A stretch of DNA of 64,000 nt from the NCBI RefSeq assembly GCF_023167465.1, contig NZ_AP025698.1, positions 496,001-560,000 of the forward strand, read 5' to 3'. This document shows positions 24,220 through 32,874 of the stretch, in pieces. The notes under the pieces are model-generated. The model saw only the letters and a program-made list of their open reading frames with translations, was not told the DNA's origin and made no database searches. This stretch comes from Methanothermobacter tenebrarum. Its GTDB lineage: Archaea > Methanobacteriota > Methanobacteria > Methanobacteriales > DSM-23052. The translations under genes were made by a program, and so were the position numbers. Numbering within the stretch: the stretch's first letter is position 1; the number at the start of each line of letters is the position of its first letter.

Positions 24220-25848
24220 TCATATTAGCATTTTTGCCATGTATGGGCCTTCTTTTTCATATCCAAGTCTCCTGTAATAGTCCCTCACACCTATTCCACT
24301 TGTGATTAATATTTTTTCCTTGTTATTTTTGATGGCCAGTTCCTCTGCCCAGGATAATAATTTCTCCCCATACCCAGAATGTTGCCCAATGCCTTCTCCC
24401 GGCCGGCCAAGGGGGAGCATGGGCCCATAAACGTGTAATTCTCTTACTAGCGCCGTTTTTTCGTTAACTTCTCTTCGGTGGGCTTTCTTGGATGGTAGTC
24501 TTAGTCTGAGGAATCCGATGAGGATATTATTCTCAGGATCTTCATATGAGAGGAAAAATTCTTTTCCACCGGTTGCCTTGTAAACCTCCCTCTGGGCTGT
24601 TATATTGTCTGGGTTTATACTGGCGCCCTCTGATAGTCTGTGTCCTATTTCTCTGCATCTTATGCATTGGCATTGTATGCCTTCTTCTTTGAGTTTCTTG
24701 TAGACTATTTCTCCAAGGTTTGATTTTTTAACCCCATCAACGATTAGGTGTGATGGTATGTCACGTTGTATTCTCATTGTGCGAACCCACTTTGGTAGTA
24801 TTTTCTTTATTTGGACGATTAGTTCAGCTGCTTCTTCTGTATTATATGGTTTGTATTCCCCTTTTTTCCATAGGTGGTAGAGTTGGCTGTTTTTTGTAAC
24901 AAGACATGGGTATATTTTTATCATGTCAGGTTTGAAGGATGGGTCTGAGAACAGTCTTTTGAAGATTCTAAGATCCTTTTCGAAGTCTGCGAATAGGCCG
25001 GGCATGAGGTGCATTGCAACTTTGATCCCTGAATCCCTCAGGATCCTGTTGGATTCTATAACATCTTGGATGTTATGGCCTCTTTTTATCCTCTGGTATA
25101 TGTGGTTGTATATTGTTTGGACTCCGAGTTCTACTCTTGTGGCGCCGAGTGATAGCATCCTGTCCACGTCTTCTTCTTTACAGTAATCTGGTCTTGTCTC
25201 GAATGTGAGGCCAACGCATCTTATGGGTGCTTTTTCATTGGCTGATTGGGCATCCTCTAGGGGTATGTGGTTTTTGTATGCTGGTAGTTTTATTTTGAGG
25301 TTTTTGATCTTGGCTCCGAAGTCTGTCATTGCCTTTAGGCATTGTGTTATGAACCATTCTTGGTAGCATAGTGTCTGGGATGGGAATGTTCCCCCCATTA
25401 TGATCAGTTCTACCTTATCTGTGGGGTGTCCTATGTTGTGGAGTTGTTCTAGTCTATTGTATACTTGGTGGTATGGGTGGAATTTGTACATTCTTGCTCT
25501 GAGTGCTGCTGGTTCCTCTCCCGTGTAACTTGGGGGTGCTTTTTTGCTTTCTGGACAGTATAGACATCTTCCATGTGGGCATGGGTGGGGTTGGCACATT
25601 ACGGCTACTATTGCAACTCCTGAAATGGTCCGTGTGGGTTTTTTTCTTAGAAGTTCTTCTATGACCTTTCTTTCTTTTTTTGTGGCATATTTTAAGATTG
25701 TGGAGTTGCTTATGAATTTTTTAAGTTTGAAGTCCTTGCAGACTTGGCGTTTCACGTTTTCGAGTTCATCTCTTGTCTTTACTTTTCCTTTGATGATCTC
25801 TTCTATTATTAGGCGACATGCGCTTTCCATCCTCTGAATTTCCTCCAT
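24220..25848 (-). CDS. elp3: Archaeal Elp3, tRNA U34 carboxymethyl-modification radical SAM/acetyltransferase
   Basis: Elp3 uses acetyl-CoA and a SAM radical to modify U34 of tRNA wobble positions. The 542-residue protein has an N-terminal tRNA-binding segment, a radical SAM core with the Elp3-type CX9CX2C motif (C-QPHPCPHGR-C-LY-C), ELIIMGGTFPSQ and FETRPDYC, and a C-terminal GNAT acetyltransferase domain with LPLGRPGEGIGQHSGYGEKLL and YYRRLGYEKEGPYM. Archaea have no other Elongator subunits, so it acts alone. Its ATG overlaps the preceding stop by one base. Confidence 0.95.
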   Translation of the reverse strand: MEEIQRMESACRLIIEEIIKGKVKTRDELENVKRQVCKDFKLKKFISNSTILKYATKKERKVIEELLRKKPTRTISGVAIVAVMCQPHPCPHGRCLYCPESKKAPPSYTGEEPAALRARMYKFHPYHQVYNRLEQLHNIGHPTDKVELIIMGGTFPSQTLCYQEWFITQCLKAMTDFGAKIKNLKIKLPAYKNHIPLEDAQSANEKAPIRCVGLTFETRPDYCKEEDVDRMLSLGATRVELGVQTIYNHIYQRIKRGHNIQDVIESNRILRDSGIKVAMHLMPGLFADFEKDLRIFKRLFSDPSFKPDMIKIYPCLVTKNSQLYHLWKKGEYKPYNTEEAAELIVQIKKILPKWVRTMRIQRDIPSHLIVDGVKKSNLGEIVYKKLKEEGIQCQCIRCREIGHRLSEGASINPDNITAQREVYKATGGKEFFLSYEDPENNILIGFLRLRLPSKKAHRREVNEKTALVRELHVYGPMLPLGRPGEGIGQHSGYGEKLLSWAEELAIKNNKEKILITSGIGVRDYYRRLGYEKEGPYMAKMLI

Positions 25849-26879
25849 TAAGTTCTTGTTCTCCTCATGATGTCAAGGGTTCTTATAAGGTCCGTTTTAG
25901 ATATTATCCCGACGAGTTTGCCCTCTTTCATAACCGGTAATCTTCCAAGGTCGTGGCTGGTTAATTTCTCCAAGGCTACCATAGCATCATCGTCGATATC
26001 TACTGTGATAACATCCTCCGTCATCACATCCCTGATTGGAGTACTCTTATCGGCACTTGATAAATCTTGGAAGGTTACTATACCCTTAAGTTCGCCATTC
26101 TCCGTTACTGGATATCCCATATGCTTGTACTTGAATACTATTTCAAGGGCCTCTTCAACTGTTGAGGAAGGTTTGAGGGTGATAGGATCTGGTGTCATCA
26201 CATCACCTACTTTAACCCCTTCAAGCAAGGATGATATAAATACTAGCCTATATTCTTGTTCAGCGCCAATGTAAATGAAGAGAGCTATTAATATAAGGAA
26301 TAGGTTGAAGAAAATCCCCGCCATTGCCATGAGTATGGCGAGGAATTTCCCAAGGTTTGCGGCGACCTCTGTTGAACGTAGATAGCTCATCTTCGCTGCT
26401 AGTAGCGCCCTTAATATCCTACCACCATCCATTGGAAACGCCGGTATCAGGTTAAAGAATGCTAAAAGCACATTTACTAGTATGAAATTGGCTATAAATT
26501 CTGTTATCGCCTGTGGGAATATTCCCGTCGATCCCATCCCATAGAAGGCAGCTGCTATTATCAAGTTCGTAAGAGGTCCTGCGACGGATATTAACAATTC
26601 CTGGCGGGGCACCCGCGGTATCTCCTCCATCTTAGCAATACCACCTATGGGGAGGAGGAGTATTTTCTCTATTTTCACTCCAAAATGGCGTGCTACATAC
26701 GAATGTGCCAATTCATGGATAACAACTGTCACAAAGACTAATGTTATAAGTACAGCGAGTTCCAATGAAATTAAATCTAAAAATGCCAAAAAATATATGG
26801 CTACTATCAATATTAGGAATGAAAAGTCTAATTCTATAGGTATGCCGAAAATCTTGAATATCTTTATGGATGTTTTCAT
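25848..26879 (-). CDS. Site-2 protease family (M50) membrane metalloprotease with two CBS domains
   Basis: A 343-residue intramembrane protease. About six membrane helices carry the zinc-binding HELAH (in VVIHELAHSYVARHFG) and the second metal motif NLIPAFPMDGGRILRALL. Two CBS domains follow (VMTPDPITLKPSSTVEEAL and VMTEDVITVDIDDDAMVAL), which commonly bind adenine nucleotides and could gate activity. Substrates are unknown. It is the first gene of a run with elp3 and deoC. Confidence 0.9.
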   Translation of the reverse strand: MKTSIKIFKIFGIPIELDFSFLILIVAIYFLAFLDLISLELAVLITLVFVTVVIHELAHSYVARHFGVKIEKILLLPIGGIAKMEEIPRVPRQELLISVAGPLTNLIIAAAFYGMGSTGIFPQAITEFIANFILVNVLLAFFNLIPAFPMDGGRILRALLAAKMSYLRSTEVAANLGKFLAILMAMAGIFFNLFLILIALFIYIGAEQEYRLVFISSLLEGVKVGDVMTPDPITLKPSSTVEEALEIVFKYKHMGYPVTENGELKGIVTFQDLSSADKSTPIRDVMTEDVITVDIDDDAMVALEKLTSHDLGRLPVMKEGKLVGIISKTDLIRTLDIMRRTRT

Positions 26880-26954
26880 AAATAAAATTTTTATCCTATA
26901 AGAGAGATATATATTCCCATCCAGATAAATACCATATAGAGAGTTGGTGTCTTG
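26880..26954. promoter_or_regulatory. Divergent promoter between the M50 protease and PRC-barrel genes
   Basis: One AT block (GATATATATTC, about 26905-26916) reads as a TATA box on both strands: towards the protease gene on the minus strand and the PRC-barrel gene on the plus strand, with plausible start points about 25 bp away in each direction. Confidence 0.4.
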
Positions 26955-27239
26955 ATGTTAGTCTCCGAAGTTTTAGGTAAAAAAGTTCTTGACAAAAACG
27001 CCCTCGAAGTGGGGAAAGTATCCGATATGGACATAGACCTTGAAAAGGGGATGATAAATTCTGTGATCATATCAAAAGGGGAGTTATCCCTTAAGCCCCA
27101 GACATTCATCGTAAATATCAACGAAATACAGAAAGTAGGCGATTACATCCTGATTAGTATAGCAGCTGAAGAGGTCGAGGAAACCTCAAAGACTCCTAAG
27201 AAGGAACCGACCAAACTCTCACTTGGAAAAGAAGAATAA
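26955..27239 (+). CDS. PRC-barrel domain protein
   Basis: A 94-residue protein made of one PRC-barrel domain: LVSEVLGKKVLDKNALEVGKVSDMDIDLEKG, IISKGELSLKPQTFIVNINEIQKVGDYILISI, with a charged Lys/Glu tail. Such small archaeal PRC-barrel proteins are thought to be RNA-metabolism or membrane-associated factors, not established here. ATG at 26955 is preferred to the in-frame TTG just before it, with GGTG about seven bases upstream. Confidence 0.85.
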   Translation: MLVSEVLGKKVLDKNALEVGKVSDMDIDLEKGMINSVIISKGELSLKPQTFIVNINEIQKVGDYILISIAAEEVEETSKTPKKEPTKLSLGKEE

Positions 27240-27257
27240 AATTTGGGGGGTATTATA

Positions 27258-27563
27258 TTGGAGATAGTTGATGGGAGAGGAAAAACAATAACCGTAGGTT
27301 CTATTGTAAGATATACCAATACCGGTACTACTGGGGAAGTTTCAGGGCTTAAAGTAGAGGACAACCAGGGATGGGCTAGGCTCGCCGACTCAGACCTATG
27401 GTATAACACTGAGTATCTCGAAGTGATAGACAGAGCAGAGTTTGAAAGAAAAGAATCAGAAAAGAGGGAAAGGATAGAAAAGCACCTTAAGAAACTTAAG
27501 AAGATGAGAGAGGACCTAGAAGAGGTTGACATGGGCTCAGAGGTTTGTGATGGTGGAGGTTAA
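27258..27563 (+). CDS. DUF2098 family protein
   Basis: About 101 residues. The N-terminal half (KTITVGSIVRYTNTGTTGEVSGLKV, QGWARLADSDLWYNTEYLEV) is the beta-rich DUF2098 domain found in methanogens; the C-terminal half is a charged helix. Function unknown. TTG at 27258 lies seven bases after a G-run ribosome binding site; TTG at 27243 is an alternative. The last coding bases form one arm of a perfect inverted repeat that also spans the stop codon. Confidence 0.78.
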   Translation: MEIVDGRGKTITVGSIVRYTNTGTTGEVSGLKVEDNQGWARLADSDLWYNTEYLEVIDRAEFERKESEKRERIEKHLKKLKKMREDLEEVDMGSEVCDGGG

Positions 27564-27590
27564 CCTCTTCTAGGTCCTTTCCCAATCCTT
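27511..27590 (+). terminator. 17-bp perfect inverted repeat across the end of the DUF2098 gene
   Basis: AGGACCTAGAAGAGGTT (27511-27527) is exactly complementary to AACCTCTTCTAGGTCCT (27562-27578), with a 34-nt loop, followed by a T7 run at about 27589. The left arm is coding. It looks like a strong hairpin terminator or a message-stabilising 3' structure. Confidence 0.65.
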
Positions 27591-27681
27591 TTTTTATTAT
27601 GGTCTAATCCATCTTCCTTGAAAGTCTCGACTATAAACAAAATTTTAGTTTCCAAAAAATATAGTGGGGGGTGAGAATATT

Positions 27682-28154
27682 ATGGAGCAAAACCACTCGG
27701 ACTTGTAACATTGATCCTAGGACTACTGATATTGATTTTTCCACTAGCGTCCATATTTACACTCAGCGTCCTTAGCGGAGTCGCCATCCTATTTATAGGC
27801 TTATGGTTACTCATTCTAGGAGCCAGAACATGGTCAATCAGCAAGGGGCCTAGTATACTCTACCTGATATTAGGCATATTTGGCATTATCCTAGCAGCCG
27901 CTATTATAGGTAACATAGCACTTTTCAGTGCTTTAACAGCATTCTGGATTTACCTTACAGGTATAATCCTGATAATAGCAGGTATAGCAAGTTTATTCGC
28001 TAGAGAGGAGAAGTCAAGTAGAATAGCCAGTTTGGCAGTGTGTATAATAGGAGTTTTATATTTGGTAGTGGGGATCTTCGCAAGGGATCCCGTCTTCCTT
28101 GCTTGGTTAATCGGCTTAGCGCTCATCATTGATGGGATAGGGCTCCTCATATAA
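27682..28154 (+). pseudogene. DUF308/HdeD-like membrane protein with an apparent frameshift after the start
   Basis: The main frame (about 27675-28154) encodes six short membrane helices with repeats of GLLILIFPLASIFTLSVLSG and AFWIYLTGIILIIAGIASL, typical of the HdeD/DUF308 family. Its own frame offers only a TTG at 27711 with no ribosome binding site. One frame away, an ATG at 27682 sits seven bases after GGTGA but hits a stop after eight codons. Adding one base just after the ATG would join them and give the expected N-terminus (AKPLGLVTLILGLL). Either the gene is broken or the sequence has a one-base error. It overlaps the DUF2115 gene by 8 bp, convergently. Confidence 0.65.
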
Positions 28155-28677
28155 CCTCTGGGTCTTGTACGCTGACGCAGAACCTGCAAAGAGCGCCTGG
28201 AGTGTCCATCTGCTTCTCTTTGACAGGACAGTAATAAACATTTTTTCTTTTTTTCACCATTAAACCGCCTGGAAAACGAGTCCCAACAGGGTGTATTGGT
28301 TCCTCTCTTATAAATGTCGCATATACACTTATTATCCGTGCAATTTTCTGGAAACACTTCTCAGGCTTATCCTTAGCATTCTTGAGTTGTTCATCAAGAA
28401 ATTCTACAAATTCACCTAATCTTTTAGTATCTACTAGCTTGTTATATTCCTTCCTATCCTTTTCATTTTTCACATCCCTCATCCTATTGAAAAAAGCTTT
28501 TGTAAACCTTTTAATAAACTCTTCCCGCTCCCGCGCCGGCATATACTTGGTTTCCTCCCTTAAGTAGATTGTTGCATCCATTATATCCCCTATTGAAACC
28601 CTTGAAGCTTCCCTCTTAAGGATCTTTAAAAGATCCCTTTTAGTCAACTTTTCAGGTATACTGTTCTTTTCAATCAA
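28147..28677 (-). CDS. UPF0305 / DUF2115 family protein
   Basis: A 176-residue helical, charged protein of a methanogen-specific family. The C-terminal part carries FRFPGG-like GTRFPGGLMVKKRKNVYYCPVKEKQMDTPGALCRFC, whose cysteines could bind metal. Function unknown. It has no operon partner in the window; the next minus-strand gene upstream is 580 bp away across a decayed transposase stretch. Confidence 0.82.
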   Translation of the reverse strand: MIEKNSIPEKLTKRDLLKILKREASRVSIGDIMDATIYLREETKYMPAREREEFIKRFTKAFFNRMRDVKNEKDRKEYNKLVDTKRLGEFVEFLDEQLKNAKDKPEKCFQKIARIISVYATFIREEPIHPVGTRFPGGLMVKKRKNVYYCPVKEKQMDTPGALCRFCVSVQDPEVI

Positions 28678-28965
28678 TTCCAGACCACCCTATGGTTATT
28701 CACATGTAGCTTGTCTTCTTGTTTCCCTAGAACTTATCCTCTACATTCTCCTTCAAGTGGTAGAATAGTATTAGATTAACCATCCCTCTTTTTTATTCTT
28801 CCTTTGCTGTCTTGGGTTATCCCATAGCGATTATATTGTGGTTGTGTTTTGCCCGCCTTATTAATGTCTTTCACTCTTGTGCAGTTCATCCTCGATTCTC
28901 TTTTCCTTGTGTCCTAACCTTTTATCTTCCCCAGCCTTTAATCTTGGAAGTTTTCCCATTCTCGA
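28678..28965 (-). pseudogene. Decayed TnpB (IS200/IS605 OrfB) fragment, probable
   Basis: Read on the minus strand across two frames, 28965-28797 gives KRLGHKEKRIEDELHKS, then INKAGKTQPQYNRYGITQD and SKGRIKKRD. This resembles the TnpB stretch with ELHKISR...IVNKA and GI(T/R)xDSKGR. Stops and frame changes show it is dead. The match is by eye and weaker than for the 58.0-kb fragment. Confidence 0.42.
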
Positions 28966-29260
28966 TTAGTAACTCCAACTTCCCCATATGATACACTTGA
29001 TGGGCTTTATCTCCATAATTTTTTTAATAAATTTTTTTGAAGTATGAAAAGAGTTAAACTATCCCCCCAACTTCTTCTGATTCATCTTCGCCCTTCCGGA
29101 CAGAGCCTACCTAGCGACTGAAACATAAAATCAGAATACAAATCTTATAGGAATCCTTGATGCTCGCATATCAAAATAAACCATGAAAAATTTCCTATGG
29201 GGGTCGATTTTCTCGTCACTGTGGAAGTTCCAGTTTTTAAGGCTGATATTCTTTGCAGTT
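28966..29260. other. Non-coding remainder upstream of DUF2115 and downstream of hel308
   Basis: AT-rich with a TTTTTTTAATAAATTTTTTT block (about 29018-29038). A short minus-strand frame just past the hel308 stop has no start or ribosome binding site. No recognisable gene or RNA. Confidence 0.4.
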
Positions 29261-31324
29261 TTATCTTTTTGCATATTTTTTAATTGCAGCCGCCATCTTG
29301 GGGCCGATCCCATCAACTTTCTGCAGTTCATCTTCGTTCACGTTCTCTAGGTTGTATCCGAATGTTTTCACGAGCCTCCGAGCCCTTACACGGCCTAGTC
29401 TTTTCACTCCCACGACAAATGGTATTATATCCTCTTTGACACCATAATATAAGCGGGCTGTTAACATGTCAAGCGCTTGTGAATGACCATATACTCCCGC
29501 CACCTCGCATATTTTCTTGAAGAATCTTATAAGTTGTGATGCTTCATAGGCTGCTCTACGAGTTGAAGCGGCATACACGTTAAAGAGGTTTTCAATCTCG
29601 TATTCGCTTCTTTCGTTTATCCATTCTATTAGGGATGATGCTGTAGCCTCTGGGTTGCCCACGTCCATGACGAATATGCCATTTTCTTGGAGTTTTTCAC
29701 GGACACGGTCCTTGCCTTTACGGGTTTTGAATGATATGAATGGCATGTCAGGGGTTTTGCATATCTCATAGATTAGCTTGTAAGTGTCGAGTTCATCCAT
29801 TTCAGTTGCGAGGTGGCGGAGTTTTATACTCGTCTCGACACTATAATTGGAATTGGCTATGAGGAGTCCGAATGGTGTGGCCCTTAAACCTGTGGGGGTT
29901 GGTCTTATTATCTCGTTTTTGATGAAGAATTCTAGTGAAGAGTTTATCTCATATTCAAGGTTATCAGCGAAGATGTTCATATTAGGATTGTTGGTAAGCT
30001 GGTGGCCATAGAATGTCTTTTTAAAGAATTCGATAAGTTCATCTGGGTTATCTGATAATCCTGCTGCTATTTGTCCTATTATCTGGTGGTAGACTGCGTC
30101 CTTGTTTTCTATGAGTTTTGAACTAGTAGGTTCTACTTCACCTTGTATGTAGTATTCTCTTAACTGGTATGCTTCTTCTGGGCTTTTTGCTAGGAGGTAT
30201 GAGTATCCTACTTGGTCGTATTGGGGTCTTCCAGCCCTCCCAGACATTTGTTCATAGTCGAATACTGGGATCCATTTGGGTCCCTGTCGGGTCCACCTTG
30301 TATAGTCTCTTATGATGACGGTCTGGGATGGTAGGTTGACACCGTACATTAGACTGGGTGTTGCTGTGATCATGTATAGGTTGCCGTTTCTGAATTCGTC
30401 TTCTATGATCTCTCTTTGCCTGGTGAATAAGCCTGCGTGGTGGAATGCGACACCTCCCCTTATGCATTCTGCGAGTTTGAGGCAAGTGAATGTTGGTGCT
30501 GATCCGCTCTTCTGGGGGATTTCAAGTATCTTATCAGCGACTTCGTTAAATTTTTTTCTAGTCTCTTTGGGGATCTTTTTGCCTATTTTTTGCGAGACGA
30601 ATGTTGCCAGGGCTTCTGTGAATCTTCTTGTTGATACGAATACTAGGATTTGGTTTTCATCTTTGATAGCATCTTGTAGTATTTTGACTATGGCTTCGTT
30701 TTTTTCCCGGGCATTTAACATGTCGAGGCTTATGACTTCCTTGTATAGTGGGACTGGACGATAGTCGTGTTGTATCACCTTCGCATTTAGCCACGCTCCT
30801 ATCTCCTCAAGGTTGCTGAGGGTTGCTGAGAGTGCTATTATCCTCATTCCAGGATTTAGTATCATGGATCGTGTGATTGCACATTCTATTATGGGTCCGC
30901 GGGTGTATTCTCCTATCATATGGAATTCGTCTACTATTAGGAGGTCTATTTCCTTTAGCGTGTTCCATGAGAAGCGTGTTAGTATGTCGAATGATTCGAA
31001 TACCATGATGGCGAGGTCTGAGGATCTTGGATCCTTACCCACGCTGATACCATGCTTTTCAAGTTCTTTGAATTCTTTAATTTTCTCGTTTTGGATGGAT
31101 ATGAGGGGGACTGTGTAGATGACTTTTCCACCTTCTAGTATTGTTTTTATAGCGGCCATGAGTCCTAATAGTGTTTTTCCGCTTGCTGTTGGTATGGCTA
31201 GTATGTAATTGTGTTGGTCTTCAAGGTAGCCTTGTTTGATTGCTGCCTTTTGTGCGGGGTTTAGTTTTTCTATGAAGGGGTAGCAGTCTTTTATTATCTT
31301 CATCATGGCCCTCTTGGTGTTCAT
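29261..31324 (-). CDS. hel308: Hel308-family ATP-dependent DNA helicase
   Basis: Superfamily 2 helicase, 687 residues, which unwinds forked DNA at stalled replication forks. Motifs: Walker A AIPTASGKT, motif Ib TVPLISIQNEK, Walker B DEFH, motif III SATLSN, motif IV VFVSTRRFTEALA, and motif VI QMSGRAGRPQYD. The winged helix, ratchet and C-terminal helix-hairpin-helix (LQKVDGIGPKMAAAIKKYAK) are in place. The DExH box is DEFH rather than the more usual DEIH/DEVH. Its ATG overlaps the moaC stop (ATGA), so the two are coupled; the moaC link is probably positional. Confidence 0.93.
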   Translation of the reverse strand: MNTKRAMMKIIKDCYPFIEKLNPAQKAAIKQGYLEDQHNYILAIPTASGKTLLGLMAAIKTILEGGKVIYTVPLISIQNEKIKEFKELEKHGISVGKDPRSSDLAIMVFESFDILTRFSWNTLKEIDLLIVDEFHMIGEYTRGPIIECAITRSMILNPGMRIIALSATLSNLEEIGAWLNAKVIQHDYRPVPLYKEVISLDMLNAREKNEAIVKILQDAIKDENQILVFVSTRRFTEALATFVSQKIGKKIPKETRKKFNEVADKILEIPQKSGSAPTFTCLKLAECIRGGVAFHHAGLFTRQREIIEDEFRNGNLYMITATPSLMYGVNLPSQTVIIRDYTRWTRQGPKWIPVFDYEQMSGRAGRPQYDQVGYSYLLAKSPEEAYQLREYYIQGEVEPTSSKLIENKDAVYHQIIGQIAAGLSDNPDELIEFFKKTFYGHQLTNNPNMNIFADNLEYEINSSLEFFIKNEIIRPTPTGLRATPFGLLIANSNYSVETSIKLRHLATEMDELDTYKLIYEICKTPDMPFISFKTRKGKDRVREKLQENGIFVMDVGNPEATASSLIEWINERSEYEIENLFNVYAASTRRAAYEASQLIRFFKKICEVAGVYGHSQALDMLTARLYYGVKEDIIPFVVGVKRLGRVRARRLVKTFGYNLENVNEDELQKVDGIGPKMAAAIKKYAKR

Positions 31325-31791
31325 TTTTGTTCACTTTTCTTTTTTTCCACTACTTTTATGTTTGATATCCTCGTGTGCGGGTATTGGCCTTTTTCGTCTT
31401 TTTCAATGCTTTTTACCATGTCCCATATTGTTAGGAGGGCTACGCTCACCCCTGTGAGGGCTTCCATTTCTACTCCGGTTTTGCCATTGCATTTTACTGT
31501 TACTTTTACGATTATCTTGTCGTCTAGGATTTTGAATTTCAATTTTGTGCTTGTTATCGGGAGTGGATGGCACAATGGTATTATGTTCCATGTATTTTTA
31601 ATGGCGTTTATAGCGGCTATTTGGGCTGTTGCAAGCACGTTACCCTTCTCTATCCTCTTTTCTTTGATTAATCTTATTGTATCTTCTTTGAGGTGTATTT
31701 CACCTTCTGCTGTGGCTGTTCTCTCTGTTATGGGTTTTGAGGTTATGTCAACCATGTGGATGGATTCTTCACGTGTATGGGTTAATTTCAT
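31321..31791 (-). CDS. moaC: Cyclic pyranopterin monophosphate synthase MoaC
   Basis: MoaC completes cyclic pyranopterin monophosphate in molybdopterin/tungstopterin synthesis, needed for formylmethanofuran dehydrogenase. About 156 residues with HMVDITSKPITERTATAEG at the start, AAKRTWNIIPLCHPLP-type KNTWNIIPLCHPLPIT, the GKTGVEMEALTGVSVALLTIWDM core and the catalytic-loop KSIEKDEKGQYPHTRI. Starts at 31800 (GTG) and 31794 (ATG) are also in frame; GTGATC before the ATG at 31791 gives the best spacing. Confidence 0.94.
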   Translation of the reverse strand: MKLTHTREESIHMVDITSKPITERTATAEGEIHLKEDTIRLIKEKRIEKGNVLATAQIAAINAIKNTWNIIPLCHPLPITSTKLKFKILDDKIIVKVTVKCNGKTGVEMEALTGVSVALLTIWDMVKSIEKDEKGQYPHTRISNIKVVEKKKSEQK

Positions 31792-31801
31792 CATGATCAC
31801 G

Positions 31802-32863
31802 CTAATATGGGGTTTTTATTGTTGAAAATTTAGCAGCTTTTTTCAATCCATTTTCTCCGAGGCGTTTTTTTTCTTTTTCATCTGATAGTAATTTGTCTAT
31901 TGCATCTGCTAGTTCTTTGGGGTTTTTGGGTTCTACGAGGATGCCCACGTTTTCGTCCACGATTTCAGGTATTCCATCAACTTTTGTTGCTATTACTGGT
32001 TTGGCCATTGCCATGGCCTCTAATAATACGATAGAGAATCCTTCGGATATTGATGGTAGGACTACTATGTCTGCAGCTGCCATTATATTATTTATATCTT
32101 TACGGGGTCCTGTGAATAGGACATCTTTAATGTTCTCTTTTTTAACGATCTTTTTTAGTTTTCCTAGGAGGGGTCCTCCACCTACTATGACCAATTTTGA
32201 ATCTTCCTTTAGGCGTTTTTTTGCTTTTAGTAGATATTCAACACCCTTTTGTGGGACTAGATTACCTACGAATAGTATGATTGGTTTTTTTGTTCCTATT
32301 TCTTCCCTGAATGAGGTTTTGATGTGGGGATTGAATATTTTTGTATCTACCATGTTATAAGTTATCATTATCTTCTCTTGTGGTATTCCGAGTTCTGTGA
32401 GTCTTTCAGCTAACTTTTTACTTATAACAAGGATCTTTGAGGCTCTTTTGAGTATTAATTTGATGATCGGTTTTAGGATAGTTTTAGTGGATAATATGAG
32501 GGCGTCTGATCCGTGTACGGTTACATAGTATGGTCTGCCGGTTATAATAGATCCTATGAGTGCTATGAGGCCTGGTGGGATTATATAATGGGCGTGTATG
32601 ATATCGATGTCTTCTTTTTTGATTGTCCTGATTAGTTTCTGTGTTGCTGTGAGTGTGAATATTAGCCCCCTTAAGCCTTTTATGTTTATTGTTGGGGCTG
32701 ATGAGACTTTTATACCATTTTTGTCCTCTATTTTCTCATGTGGGTATGTTAGGATGTTTATATGGTATCCTTTCTCTTTTAGTTGTTTTGCTAGGTTATA
32801 GGTGTGGGATGCGACTCCTCCAAGGTGTGGTGGGAATTTACCTATCATGATGACTCTTTTCAA
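31802..32863 (-). CDS. GT4-family glycosyltransferase
   Basis: A 353-residue GT-B fold enzyme. The N-terminal acceptor domain begins MIGKFPPHLGGVASHTYNLA and includes IDIIHAHYIIPPGLIA. The C-terminal donor domain has LFVGNLVPQKGVEYLLKA, VLFTGPRKDINNIMAAADIVVLPS and the EX7E motif EGFSIVLLE. It probably builds a surface glycan or glycolipid; sugar and acceptor are not predictable. It lies between cbiD and moaC on the minus strand, 12 bp from cbiD. Confidence 0.88.
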   Translation of the reverse strand: MKRVIMIGKFPPHLGGVASHTYNLAKQLKEKGYHINILTYPHEKIEDKNGIKVSSAPTINIKGLRGLIFTLTATQKLIRTIKKEDIDIIHAHYIIPPGLIALIGSIITGRPYYVTVHGSDALILSTKTILKPIIKLILKRASKILVISKKLAERLTELGIPQEKIMITYNMVDTKIFNPHIKTSFREEIGTKKPIILFVGNLVPQKGVEYLLKAKKRLKEDSKLVIVGGGPLLGKLKKIVKKENIKDVLFTGPRKDINNIMAAADIVVLPSISEGFSIVLLEAMAMAKPVIATKVDGIPEIVDENVGILVEPKNPKELADAIDKLLSDEKEKKRLGENGLKKAAKFSTIKTPY

Positions 32864-32874
32864 TGGGCTTCACC

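Noticed and set aside
29131..29331. 66-residue minus-strand ORF at the 3' end of hel308
   Set aside because: Overlaps the end of hel308 in another frame, without ribosome binding site; the sequence after the hel308 stop gives no recognisable protein.
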